From CAZTAK01 sp964611585 (GTDB lineage: Bacteria > Pseudomonadota > Alphaproteobacteria > SHVP01), in assembly GCA_964611585.1 (NCBI GenBank), contig CAZTAK010000005.1:4710-68709 (forward strand): DNA of 64,000 nucleotides, in the 5' to 3' direction. Positions 40,810-49,482 of the stretch are shown in pieces. Each line of letters opens with the position of its first letter. Positions within the stretch are counted from its first letter, which is position 1. The translations under genes were made by a program, and so were the position numbers. The notes under the pieces were generated by a model. That model did no database searches. It was given only the letters and a program-made list of their open reading frames with translations, and was not told where the DNA came from.

Positions 40810-41163
40810 CCCGCCTCGCCTTCCTCGACGATCTCCTGAACCGGGGCGTCGCCGCGCGTGACGACGACCGGCTCCACCGGGGCCGCGGTGCGGGCGGCAT
40901 GGGCACGGGCAAAGTCGCGATGATCGGCGACCCCGAGCGCGCGCCGTGATCGCGCGGCTCGCGGCCGGGTTGGTGACGACGGGCATTCCTGCGGGTTCGC
41001 CGTTGGCCAGAACCGGCCGGTCGATCTGGACGATCGGACTGCGCCGTGCGGCAGAGCGCGCGTACTTAAGCGCGGTGATGTCCTGAACCACCGACACCGG
41101 CCCGTCCGGGCGCTAGATGCTGGCCGATTCCTCGGCGAGAAAGCTGCGCAGATCGATCGTCAT
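40810..41163 (-). pseudogene. Truncated N-terminal remnant of a UbiD-like decarboxylase
   Basis: From ATG 41163 the minus strand reads MTIDLRSFLAEESASI, then TAG at codon 17 (41113-41115), then RPDGPVSVVQDITALKYA, VQIDRPVLANGEPAGMPVVTN and SRAITAR. The frame then shifts and continues in another frame as ALGVADHRDFARAHAARTAA and APVQEIVEEGEA, after which similarity ends. The shift lies in a GC-dinucleotide run near 40935-40950 and fits loss of two bases. Only about 115 of the roughly 500 codons of a UbiD enzyme remain. The family name is from memory of its N-terminal motifs. Confidence 0.6.
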
Positions 41164-41329
41164 TGGTGGGCAGCAACCCATTGAAAAGAGGCGCTATTGT
41201 TGTCGCTGTGCGGATTGCTGGAAAGACGCGCAAGGTCCAGGCCGCTATTGTCACCCTCGGGTCAAACCGATACCTTGGGCGCATAGAACACGCCCCGAAC
41301 CGCGGGCGGCAGAACAATGGGAGACTAGG

Positions 41330-42190
41330 ATGGGCGGCACAATCGACATCGTCTGCAATCTCTATACTCCGCGCGAGGTGCGTCTCGGGCAGACCGGCAT
41401 CGACGACACCTTCAAGAAACAAATCCGGATGAGCGCGCAGATGCGCAAGGGTACGACAATCATCCGGTATCTGAAAAAAATGGATGCCGCAGGCATTGAA
41501 CACTCGCTGTTGATCGCCGTGCGGGCGGGCGACTTGCGGGTGAAGGGGTCGTTCGAAATTCCCTATAAGCGCGTCTACGATATCTGCCGCAAATATCCCG
41601 ACCGGTTTTCGGGCCTCGCCGGGGTTGATCCGACGCTAGGCGTCGAGCAGCTCTACGATCTCGATCAGGCGGTCGAGGAATACGGCTTCGTCGGTGCACA
41701 TTTCTATCCGCACTGGTTTGATATGCGTCCCGACGCGGCGCAGGTCTATCCGATCTATGCGCGCTGCGTCGAACATGACATCCCGATCATGATGCAGGTC
41801 GGCCACAATCTGATCTATCAGCGCGACCGGCGGCTGCCCAGTGTGGGGCACCCGATCTATCTCGATCGGGTCGCGATCGATTTTCCCGACCTCCGTCTGA
41901 TAGGCATCCACCTTGGCGTGCCGTGGACCGACGAAATGATTTCGATGGCCTGGAAGCACCAAAATATCTTCATCGGTGGCGACGCCTATGCGCCTAAACA
42001 TTGGCCCAAACAGATGGTGCATTACGCCAATTCCTACGGGCAGGACAAATTCCTGTTCGGTACCGACTGGCCGGTCATCGACCCCGAGCGCGCGGTTCGG
42101 GAGGTTGACGAGTTGGGCTTCCGGCCCAAGGCAAAAAACAAGGTTATGCGGGAAAACGCGTTACGTATATTCAAAGACATTCCGCGCTAA
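41330..42190 (+). CDS. Amidohydrolase-2-type metal-dependent hydrolase or decarboxylase
   Basis: 286 aa from ATG 41330 (frame open from 41117, but the earlier part is the antisense of the UbiD remnant). TIM-barrel amidohydrolase_2 landmarks: VGAHFYPHWFDMRP, the His in MMQVGHN, IGIHLGVPWTDE, and the late Asp in FLFGTDWPVIDPERA. The N-terminal HxH of typical members is not evident (it begins IDIVCNLYTPRE). Members include ACMSD and gamma-resorcylate decarboxylase. It opens an operon with an isochorismatase-type hydrolase and an acyl-CoA synthetase. Confidence 0.88.
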   Translation: MGGTIDIVCNLYTPREVRLGQTGIDDTFKKQIRMSAQMRKGTTIIRYLKKMDAAGIEHSLLIAVRAGDLRVKGSFEIPYKRVYDICRKYPDRFSGLAGVDPTLGVEQLYDLDQAVEEYGFVGAHFYPHWFDMRPDAAQVYPIYARCVEHDIPIMMQVGHNLIYQRDRRLPSVGHPIYLDRVAIDFPDLRLIGIHLGVPWTDEMISMAWKHQNIFIGGDAYAPKHWPKQMVHYANSYGQDKFLFGTDWPVIDPERAVREVDELGFRPKAKNKVMRENALRIFKDIPR

Positions 42191-42225
42191 AGAAACGGCG
42201 CAGGAACTTCGGAAAGGGAAGGACA

Positions 42226-42849
42226 ATGGAACTCGGCAAAGAGCGTACGGCATTGATTGTCGTTGATATGCAAAACGGGTTTTGCACGCATGAGGGTTCG
42301 ATGGCAAAACTCGGGTTCGACGTGGACCGCCTGATGGCCGCAATCCCCGGGTGCGAACGGCTGGCCGCCGCCGCCCGGGAGGCGGGCGTTCGCGTCATCT
42401 ATACCCAGTACGTTTATCAGGATGGCGTCGCGGATGGCGGCGTCGTGGTGGACGAGATTTTTCCGGCCCTGCGCGATGTCAATCTGTGTGTCGAGGGCAC
42501 ATGGGATGCGGAGATTATCGAATCTATGAAGCCGCAAAAGGGTGATTTCATCGTCAAGAAGAACCGGCCCAGCGCCTTCTATTCCACCAGCCTCGAATCC
42601 TATTTGCGTTCGACAAAGGTGGAAAACGTAGTGATCTGCGGCGTGACGACGAACATGTGCGTTGAGACCACGGCACGCGACGCTTCGCAACGGGATTACC
42701 GCACTTTCGTCGTATCCGATGCGACCGGCGAAGTGGAACAGGACCGCTACGATGTCGCGCTCAAATCGCTCGGATTTCTGTTCGCCCGGGTGATGACGGT
42801 CAACGAAGTCCTCGATTCCTGGGGTGTCGAACTCAGCAATGTCGCCTGA
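42226..42849 (+). CDS. Isochorismatase-family cysteine hydrolase
   Basis: 207 aa. Catalytic triad visible: D14 in IVVDMQNGF, K112 in VKKNRPSAF, C145 in CGVTTNMCVETTARDA. Family members hydrolyse N-carbamoyl amines, nicotinamide, maleamate or isochorismate. Position between an amidohydrolase and an acyl-CoA ligase favours an amide- or carbamoyl-hydrolysing step in a catabolic route. The next gene starts within its last codons. Confidence 0.92.
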   Translation: MELGKERTALIVVDMQNGFCTHEGSMAKLGFDVDRLMAAIPGCERLAAAAREAGVRVIYTQYVYQDGVADGGVVVDEIFPALRDVNLCVEGTWDAEIIESMKPQKGDFIVKKNRPSAFYSTSLESYLRSTKVENVVICGVTTNMCVETTARDASQRDYRTFVVSDATGEVEQDRYDVALKSLGFLFARVMTVNEVLDSWGVELSNVA

Positions 42850-44404
42850 GGTCGGCGTGACCGGCACCGCGAAGCGCCCACACAGCTATCTGCCGTTGAC
42901 GATCGCGGGCGGCGTAGTTACCGCGCAGCGGCGGACGCCGGACAAGATTGCGCTGGCGTTGGGCAACCAGCGGCTGAGCTACACCCAACTGGTGCGGCGC
43001 TTTAACCAGATCTCTACTGCTGCCCTCGACGGCGTGGGCTTGAAAACGAACGATCACGCCGCGATATTTGCGCCCAACTGCCTCGAGTACATCGAAATCA
43101 TCTGCGGGCTTTCTTCGGCGGGGGTGGCGACCGCGACGATTCCGCCGAGCGCCAGCCTGCGCGAGGCGGCTCACATTTGCAACGACAGCCAGGCGAAAAT
43201 CCTGTTCGTTCACGAACAGATGGAAGACGTTGCCCGTGCCGCCAATCTCGAAACAATCGAAACCATTGTCGTTATCGGCAAGGATTACGACGACTGGCGC
43301 GACAAGGCCAAACCGAAGGAACCCGACGTGCCGCTAGAGGAATGGGATGTGTTCTGCATCCCCTATACCTCGGGCACGACCGGCAACCCCAAGGGGTGTT
43401 TGCTGCCTCACCGCTCGCGGACCACCGGGTTCTACAACATGGCCGTCGAGTTCGGCTGCTATTCCCCGGACGACCGCGCGCTTGGCATTGCACCATTGTT
43501 CCACGGGGCGGGGTTCGCGTTTGCGATGGCGCCGATCTATTTCGGCGGGTTTTGCGAAATCCTTCCGAAGTACGAACCCGAACAGGTTCTGCGCCTGGTC
43601 AGCGAAATGAAGTTGACCAACATGTTCATGGTGCCGACGCACTTCCACGCGATGTTCTCGCTGGGCGAAAAGACGCTGAGCAAATACGACACCGGTAGCT
43701 TGCGCTCGATCATTTCGAATGCAGCGGCGCTGCCGCAAGCCACAAAAGAGAAAATCGTCGGCCATTTCGGCGACAACCTGCTGAACGAAACCTACGGCTC
43801 GACCGAAAGCGGAATCATTACCAACCTCCGGCCCGCCGACCAGTTGCGTAAAGAACGCTGCGTCGGACTTCCCTATCCCAATACCCAGGTGCGACTCCTC
43901 GACCCGAATGGCAACGACGTTCCCCGCGGCGAGGTTGGCGAGATCTACACGTTGACCACCACGCATTTCAATGGCTATTGGCAGCTACCCGAGGCGACCG
44001 CCGAAAGCTTCCGCGGCCAATGGGTGACGGTGGGCGATATGGGCCGGTTGGACGACGAGGGGTACCTCTATCTCGTCGATCGCAAGAAAGACATGATCAT
44101 CACCGGCGGCGAGAACGTCTTCCCACGCGAGATTGAGGAAATCCTGCACACCCACCCGGCGGTACTGGAGGTCGGCGTCATCGGTGTCGAGGACGACTAC
44201 TGGGGCGAGGCCGTCAAGGCGGTCGTTGTCTTCCGCGAAGGCCAGTCCGTTGGCGAGGAAGAATTGATCAGCTTCTGCCGCGAATACCTCGCCAAGTACA
44301 AGATTCCAAAGACCTTCGCCATTATCGATAAACTTCCGCGCAACGCCGGCGGCAAGATTCTCAAGACGGAGTTGCGCAAGCGGGCCAAGGCGGGCGAACT
44401 CTAG
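42839..44404 (+). CDS. Class I adenylate-forming enzyme (acyl-CoA synthetase/ligase)
   Basis: 521 aa from ATG 42839, overlapping the preceding gene by 11 bp (GTG 42824 is an alternative). AMP-binding P-loop YTSGTTGNPKG, NETYGSTESG, VTVGDMGRLDDEGYLYLVDRKKDMIITGGENVFP hinge region, and catalytic Lys in NAGGKILK. It activates a carboxylic acid to its CoA thioester. The acid is likely the product of the upstream hydrolases. A methyltransferase gene follows 40 bp later. Confidence 0.93.
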   Translation: MSPEVGVTGTAKRPHSYLPLTIAGGVVTAQRRTPDKIALALGNQRLSYTQLVRRFNQISTAALDGVGLKTNDHAAIFAPNCLEYIEIICGLSSAGVATATIPPSASLREAAHICNDSQAKILFVHEQMEDVARAANLETIETIVVIGKDYDDWRDKAKPKEPDVPLEEWDVFCIPYTSGTTGNPKGCLLPHRSRTTGFYNMAVEFGCYSPDDRALGIAPLFHGAGFAFAMAPIYFGGFCEILPKYEPEQVLRLVSEMKLTNMFMVPTHFHAMFSLGEKTLSKYDTGSLRSIISNAAALPQATKEKIVGHFGDNLLNETYGSTESGIITNLRPADQLRKERCVGLPYPNTQVRLLDPNGNDVPRGEVGEIYTLTTTHFNGYWQLPEATAESFRGQWVTVGDMGRLDDEGYLYLVDRKKDMIITGGENVFPREIEEILHTHPAVLEVGVIGVEDDYWGEAVKAVVVFREGQSVGEEELISFCREYLAKYKIPKTFAIIDKLPRNAGGKILKTELRKRAKAGEL

Positions 44405-44444
44405 GACGGCGGGGCCAGACAAGAGCGCACCATTTCCGCACGCC

Positions 44445-45572
44445 ATGATGCCGCAAGCCAGCCACGACGAACAGGCGCGGCTCGCCTTCGTCCAGGACTT
44501 CAAAAAGCACCTGGCGCTCACCGTCATGCCCGGCAACCGTCCGATTTACGAACGTCGCGTCGAACCTGCGTTCCGGACGCGCCATGGGCGGGCGCCGTCA
44601 ACGCGCCAGGAAGTCCGTGGCGAGATGCAGGGCACGCCCTATTATCAGATGTTCGGGTCGTTGCAGCGCACCAGTCAGGAAATGCTGTGGCACGGCGTGT
44701 CGGAAACGGTGGCTCGCCAGGTTCGGGGTCTGGATGCGCGTGCAGGACCGGCGCCGCGCGAAAAACACCGCGCCACGCTCGCGCTCGATTCGGTGCTGCG
44801 GCCGCCGCGGTACATGTCGGCTGTCGACATTCATTGTATGCCGGGCGGCTATGCCGGCGAGGCGATGGGCGAGACCGCCGCCGGGGCGATCTACAATCTC
44901 GGCGTGCTCCATTATGCGATGTCGAGTCTGGGCCCCAACAACGACATGGCGGGCGGGCGCATGATTGCCGCTCTCGAATCTGGCTTCGGCGAACTGCGCC
45001 CCAAACATATTCTCGATCTCGGCTGCACCGTCGGTAACAGCACGCTGCCCTCCCGCGAGGCTTTTCCCGAGGCCGAAATTCATGCGATCGACGTGTCGGC
45101 GCCGGTGCTGCGGTAGGCGCGGGCGCGAGCCGATTCGCTCGGGTCGCCGATCCATTTCTCGCAACAGAACGCCGAGCACACGAATTTCTCCGACGGTCAT
45201 TTCGACCTGGTGGTTTCGCACATCCTGCTGCAAGAGACTTCGACTTCGGCGATTCCCAACATCATGCGCGAACGCCGCCGGCTGCTCGCGCCCGGAGGCA
45301 TCACCGCCCACGCCGAAATCGGATTTTTCCAGGGGCTCGGCCCCTACGATGCCTTCATTCTCGACTGGGACACCTTCAACAACAACGAGCCTTTCTGGGG
45401 CACGCTGCGTGACATGGACCCGGTCGCGCTGATGCGCTCGGCGGGCTTTGCGGCGGAGAAGGTTTTCCAGGCCCGCGTCGCGCGCGATCCCGGTGGCGCC
45501 ACGGTCTATTCGGACAACATCAAGGATTCGTCGAGCCGGAACTCTTGGTTCGTCATTGGCGCCCGGAAGTAA
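44445..45572 (+). pseudogene. SAM-dependent methyltransferase interrupted by an in-frame TAG
   Basis: A single frame of 375 sense codons with one TAG at 45114-45116. Before it: the SAM loop HILDLGCTVGNSTLP and AEIHAIDVSAPVLR. After it, in frame: ARARADSLGSPIHFSQQNAEH and FSDGHFDLVVSHILLQE, with a normal C-terminus WFVIGARK. The missing residue falls where relatives usually read RYAxAR, so a Tyr codon changed to TAG is the simple explanation. Both halves keep good coding character and no other lesion is seen, so the change is recent, a sequencing error, or readthrough. Confidence 0.82.
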
Positions 45573-45575
45573 ACT

Positions 45576-47129
45576 TCAATCGGCGGCAGTCGAAATCGGT
45601 TCGCGTTGAGTTCCGGTTGCGGCCCGCGTCAGCGCCCTGTCAAGCGCCGCTCCGTCGGGATCCGCCAGCGCCGCCTCGCGCGCCGTGGCGATTTGGCGGG
45701 CTGAACCGGCCGGGCCGATCCGCCCCGCCAAGGCATCAGCAACAATGGTATCGAACAAGCGCGTGAGGCTTCCTTTACCGTGGGCATGGGTATCGCCGTA
45801 TCCCTTGACCAGCCGCGTGCAGCGCGCGATTTCCAGTCCCAACGGCGGGTGCAATCTGGCGCCGTCGCGTACCGCCGCGAGCCAGCACTCGATCCACGCC
45901 TGTTCATGCGAATATCGAAAACTCCGCGGTCGCCAGAACCGCAGGCCGGCAGCCGCGCGCATCAGCAAGAATCCGGTCACCGAAGACGTCTTGATGTGGA
46001 GCCCGATGTTGGTGCGCCGGTGCGGCGCCTTGTTTTCCACGCGGCGCATCACCGCCCGGCCAAGCCCACGCGGCAGGATCGAAGCGAGTTCTTCCAGCCC
46101 CGGTTTGAGATAGTCGAACACGTGAACCGGCTCACCGGGTGCCGCCTGAACCTCGGCCCGAACCTCATCGAACCGTGCACGGGAGGTCTTGATCTGCGCC
46201 ACCCGGATCACGTCCTCGTAGGCCATCCACACCGCGAGGCCACGCGCTGTCACCGTCGTCAATGGGCAACCGGCGTGCGGGTCGTCGAGGGTTACGACAT
46301 CCGCCAGCCGGTCGAGAAATAGCCCGGCATAACCCGCGTTCTGGTAGCCGCACAATTGCCCAGCCGCCTCGGTAAGGATCGGGTGCAACGGTTCGGGAAA
46401 CTCGCCTGCAATGCGCGCCGTCAGGGCGGCGGGCAAGGATCGGGCGGCGGGGTCCGGTTCCGGTTCCAGGGCGGCCACGGCTTCGTCCCGGGCGAGTTGG
46501 AGCCCGATGGCGAAGCCTGTCTTGTTTTCTGCCACCGCAACGCCCGTCTCCTCGATTGCCCGCGTGCAATCTTCGGCACTGACCGGAAACACACCAGAAC
46601 CGGCGATCAAGCCGAACAGCAGGGCGTTGATCCGGGCGTTTTCGCGGCCCGCCACACTTTGTAGATCGACGAGTACGGCGCGGTGCGAAAGGTCGCGCGC
46701 CGCCGCCTCGATCCGTGTCGTATCGAAGCGCCCGTCGCCCATCGCCTGTCGCTCACCGATGGCAAGTGCGCGGTGGGTCGAGCCGATCAGATGGGTGCGG
46801 TCGGGAGTGACATAGCCCGCCTCGATCATGCGCCCGGTTTCGACCAGTTCCGAGCAGGCGACGAGGTCGAGCCCACCCGCCGCCGGGTAAAGCGAAAACA
46901 CAGGCGTTGCGCTGGCGGGTGCGGTCATGAGTTCGACGTAATAGGTTGTGGCGCCGGTCCGCTGTGATGTTCCGGGAAGGGATGTTCCCTGGACCGGAAG
47001 GCCCGCGACATTTGCGGCTTCCACCAGCCATTGTGCAAGCAATCCCCCTCCTTCGCCGCCGAGGGCGCCGATCAGCATCCGAACGCACGCCGGTGCGGCC
47101 GGCGTATTCCTTTCGTCCTGGCCGGTCAT
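45576..47129 (-). CDS. iorB: Indolepyruvate ferredoxin oxidoreductase beta-type subunit (long form)
   Basis: 517 aa. The N-terminal gamma/POR-like domain reads RMLIGALGGEGGGLLAQWL and TSLPGTSQRTGATTYYVEL; a long C-terminal domain (DUF6537-like, about residues 200-517) follows. It transfers electrons and acyl groups with IorA in the ferredoxin-linked oxidative decarboxylation of aryl pyruvates to aryl-CoA. Its ATG overlaps the iorA stop (47126-47129). Convergent, 3 bp away, with the methyltransferase. Confidence 0.87.
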   Translation of the reverse strand: MTGQDERNTPAAPACVRMLIGALGGEGGGLLAQWLVEAANVAGLPVQGTSLPGTSQRTGATTYYVELMTAPASATPVFSLYPAAGGLDLVACSELVETGRMIEAGYVTPDRTHLIGSTHRALAIGERQAMGDGRFDTTRIEAAARDLSHRAVLVDLQSVAGRENARINALLFGLIAGSGVFPVSAEDCTRAIEETGVAVAENKTGFAIGLQLARDEAVAALEPEPDPAARSLPAALTARIAGEFPEPLHPILTEAAGQLCGYQNAGYAGLFLDRLADVVTLDDPHAGCPLTTVTARGLAVWMAYEDVIRVAQIKTSRARFDEVRAEVQAAPGEPVHVFDYLKPGLEELASILPRGLGRAVMRRVENKAPHRRTNIGLHIKTSSVTGFLLMRAAAGLRFWRPRSFRYSHEQAWIECWLAAVRDGARLHPPLGLEIARCTRLVKGYGDTHAHGKGSLTRLFDTIVADALAGRIGPAGSARQIATAREAALADPDGAALDRALTRAATGTQREPISTAAD

Positions 47130-49288
47130 TGGGCGGCAACCCCCGAGACGGGCGGCCGAACGCCACCGCCGCCCTGAAACCAGCCGATGATGGTCCGGTT
47201 GAAACGGTCGACCGAACGATCCCACAGGTTCGGGTTCCGCACGATTTCTGCGCGATAGAAAGACGGGCATAAGACTGCCGCGTGCGCCACCTCGCCGCAC
47301 AGGCCGCAGTCGACGCAAGCATTGTTGACGGTCGCCACCGGATCGTCCCTCAGCGGATTCGGATTATCCTTGAGGGTGAGGCTCGGACAACCGGACAGCC
47401 GGATGCACGAATGATCGCCGGTGCAGACCGATGCATCGATCCCGAACCGCGTCCGCACATGGCGACCGCCCCGGGCAAGAATCGTTCGCGTCGCGGCCTG
47501 CACCCGGCGCTGTCGCGCAAGTTGGCATTCACCGTCGGCAACGATCACCTTGAGGCCCTTTTCCGGTGTCGTCATCGCCTCGCGCAACGTGGCGGTCATC
47601 TTGGCGACGCTGTAAGTGCGGATCGTCCGCAGCCACCGGACGCCGACGCCTTTCAAGGCGTTTTCAATGGACATGTCGACGACGTCGCCGAACGGATTGC
47701 GCTCGGAACTGGGCAGGGACTGCTGGCCCGTGGCCGAGGCATAGCCGTTCTTCATTACCAGCAGCACCGAGTCCGATTCATTGAACACCGATCCTGCGAC
47801 ACCCGAAGTGAGGCCTGAATGCCAGAATCCGCCATCGCCCATCACGCTGACGACGCGTTTGCCCTGGGATGCGACCACGCCGGCCGAACTGGCAAGGCCC
47901 ATGCCGTACCCCAGCACCGAATTGCCGAATCCGAACGGTTCGCCGGCACCCATCGTATGACAACCGATATCGGCGCTGATGTGAACGGCGCCCAATTCGC
48001 GCTGCACCAGTTTCATGGCACTGAAAACGGGACGCTCGGGGCAGCCGATGCAGAAGGCGCCGGGCCGTGGCGGTACCGGTCCTCCTAGGGCGGTGGCGGC
48101 GGCCTTCTTGCTGTCCTTCACGGTCCGGACGGCGCCACCGGCGCGGGCGAGATCGACACCCGAAGGGACCGCGCCTTCCAGAAACTGCGCCAGGCCCGCC
48201 AGCAGTACCTCGAGGGTGTATTCGCCGGTCATCGGCAGCACGTCCTTGCCGAAAATCTTGGTGTCGACGTTGTGTTTGCGCAGGATCGCGTTGATCGCCT
48301 GCTCGATATAGGCGGGGTGGCTTTCCTCCACCATCAGCACATGGCTTTTTCCCCGGCAGAACGCCGCGATTTCGTCGTCCACCAGCGGATAGGTCACGTT
48401 AAGGACGTGAAGCGGGATTTCGGAACGGCCGTAGATATCGCCGACGCCCGCGCGCTCCAGCGCGTTAATCAGCGTATTGTAGAGACCGCCCTGCAGGATG
48501 ATGCCGATGTCCTCACGCGTACCCGCGAAGGTTTCATTCATCTTGTGCTGGTGAATGAAATCGACGGCGGCGCCAATACGCTCTTCGAATTTCTTCTTCT
48601 CCTGGCCGTGCACGAATGGCGGAATGCTCAACCGGTCGCGATCGAACGGTGCCGGTTGGGTGGGATGGTCGGGCGTGTAGGCAGGCCGTTTGTTGTTCTT
48701 CGTCTTGAACGATCCGGTAACGTGGCAGGCGCGGATCCTGAGTTCCATCATTACCGGCGCGCTGCTCGCCTCCGAAAGCTCGAACGCCATTTCCGTCATG
48801 TTCGCGATCACACTGAGATCGGGCCTCGGATCGAGCAGCCAGATTGAAGATTTCATCGCGAAGGCATGGCTTCGTTCCTGCGGGCTCGACGCGCCGTGGC
48901 CGTAATCCTCGCCGACGACGATCAGCGCCCCGCCCTGGACCCCGGCTGAGGCCAGGTAGGTCAGCGGATCGGACGCGACGTTGGTGCCGACGATGGCTTT
49001 CCAGGTGACCGCGCCCCTCAGCGGATAATTGATCGAGGCTCCCAGCATGGCCGCGGCCGCCGATTCGGTGGTGCAGGCCTCGAAATGGACTCCCCATTCG
49101 TCGAGCAGGTCGCCGGCATCGACCATGACGTCGAGCAGGGCGGCAATCGGTGAGCCCTGATAGCCACCGACGTAGCTCACGCCCGCCTGCAACAGGCCCT
49201 TGGCGACGGCAAGAATGCCCTCGCCCTGAAAGACCTGGCCATCGCCGAGGCGCAAAAGCTCGACTTCCCGCTTGAACGACCGTTCCAC
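47126..49288 (-). CDS. iorA: Indolepyruvate ferredoxin oxidoreductase alpha subunit
   Basis: 720 aa from GTG 49288, with GGGAGGG upstream. N-terminal PFOR domain (GEGILAVAKGLLQAGVSYVGGYQGSP), ThDP motif SVMGDGGFWHSGLTSG ... LLVMKNG, and a C-terminal ferredoxin-like tail with two Cys clusters (CTGDHSCIRLSGC; CVDCGLCGEVAHAAVLCP) for 4Fe-4S clusters. Oxidatively decarboxylates indole-3-pyruvate or similar aryl pyruvates from aromatic amino acids. Coupled to iorB. Divergent, 194 bp apart, from an FAD-linked oxidase. Confidence 0.9.
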   Translation of the reverse strand: MERSFKREVELLRLGDGQVFQGEGILAVAKGLLQAGVSYVGGYQGSPIAALLDVMVDAGDLLDEWGVHFEACTTESAAAAMLGASINYPLRGAVTWKAIVGTNVASDPLTYLASAGVQGGALIVVGEDYGHGASSPQERSHAFAMKSSIWLLDPRPDLSVIANMTEMAFELSEASSAPVMMELRIRACHVTGSFKTKNNKRPAYTPDHPTQPAPFDRDRLSIPPFVHGQEKKKFEERIGAAVDFIHQHKMNETFAGTREDIGIILQGGLYNTLINALERAGVGDIYGRSEIPLHVLNVTYPLVDDEIAAFCRGKSHVLMVEESHPAYIEQAINAILRKHNVDTKIFGKDVLPMTGEYTLEVLLAGLAQFLEGAVPSGVDLARAGGAVRTVKDSKKAAATALGGPVPPRPGAFCIGCPERPVFSAMKLVQRELGAVHISADIGCHTMGAGEPFGFGNSVLGYGMGLASSAGVVASQGKRVVSVMGDGGFWHSGLTSGVAGSVFNESDSVLLVMKNGYASATGQQSLPSSERNPFGDVVDMSIENALKGVGVRWLRTIRTYSVAKMTATLREAMTTPEKGLKVIVADGECQLARQRRVQAATRTILARGGRHVRTRFGIDASVCTGDHSCIRLSGCPSLTLKDNPNPLRDDPVATVNNACVDCGLCGEVAHAAVLCPSFYRAEIVRNPNLWDRSVDRFNRTIIGWFQGGGGVRPPVSGVAAQ

Positions 49289-49482
49289 AAACACCCTCCC
49301 ACGGATACCGGCCCCGATCTTAACCCATTGTGCGCGCGCATGGCTTCCAATCCGGGACGCTTGTTGGACCATTGTCGCCGTGCCATCATCGCCGCGCGCG
49401 CCCAGAGTTGGGCAGGATTTGAGCGATTGAATATGCCCGTCCGCGGCCGCAGCCCGGAGGGCGCTACGAATAGGGGCAAGAC

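Noticed and set aside
38504..45116. Pyrrolysine-type or genome-wide TAG recoding
   Set aside because: Many intact genes in the window end in TAG at sensible positions, and one affected gene also has a frameshift, so decay is more likely.
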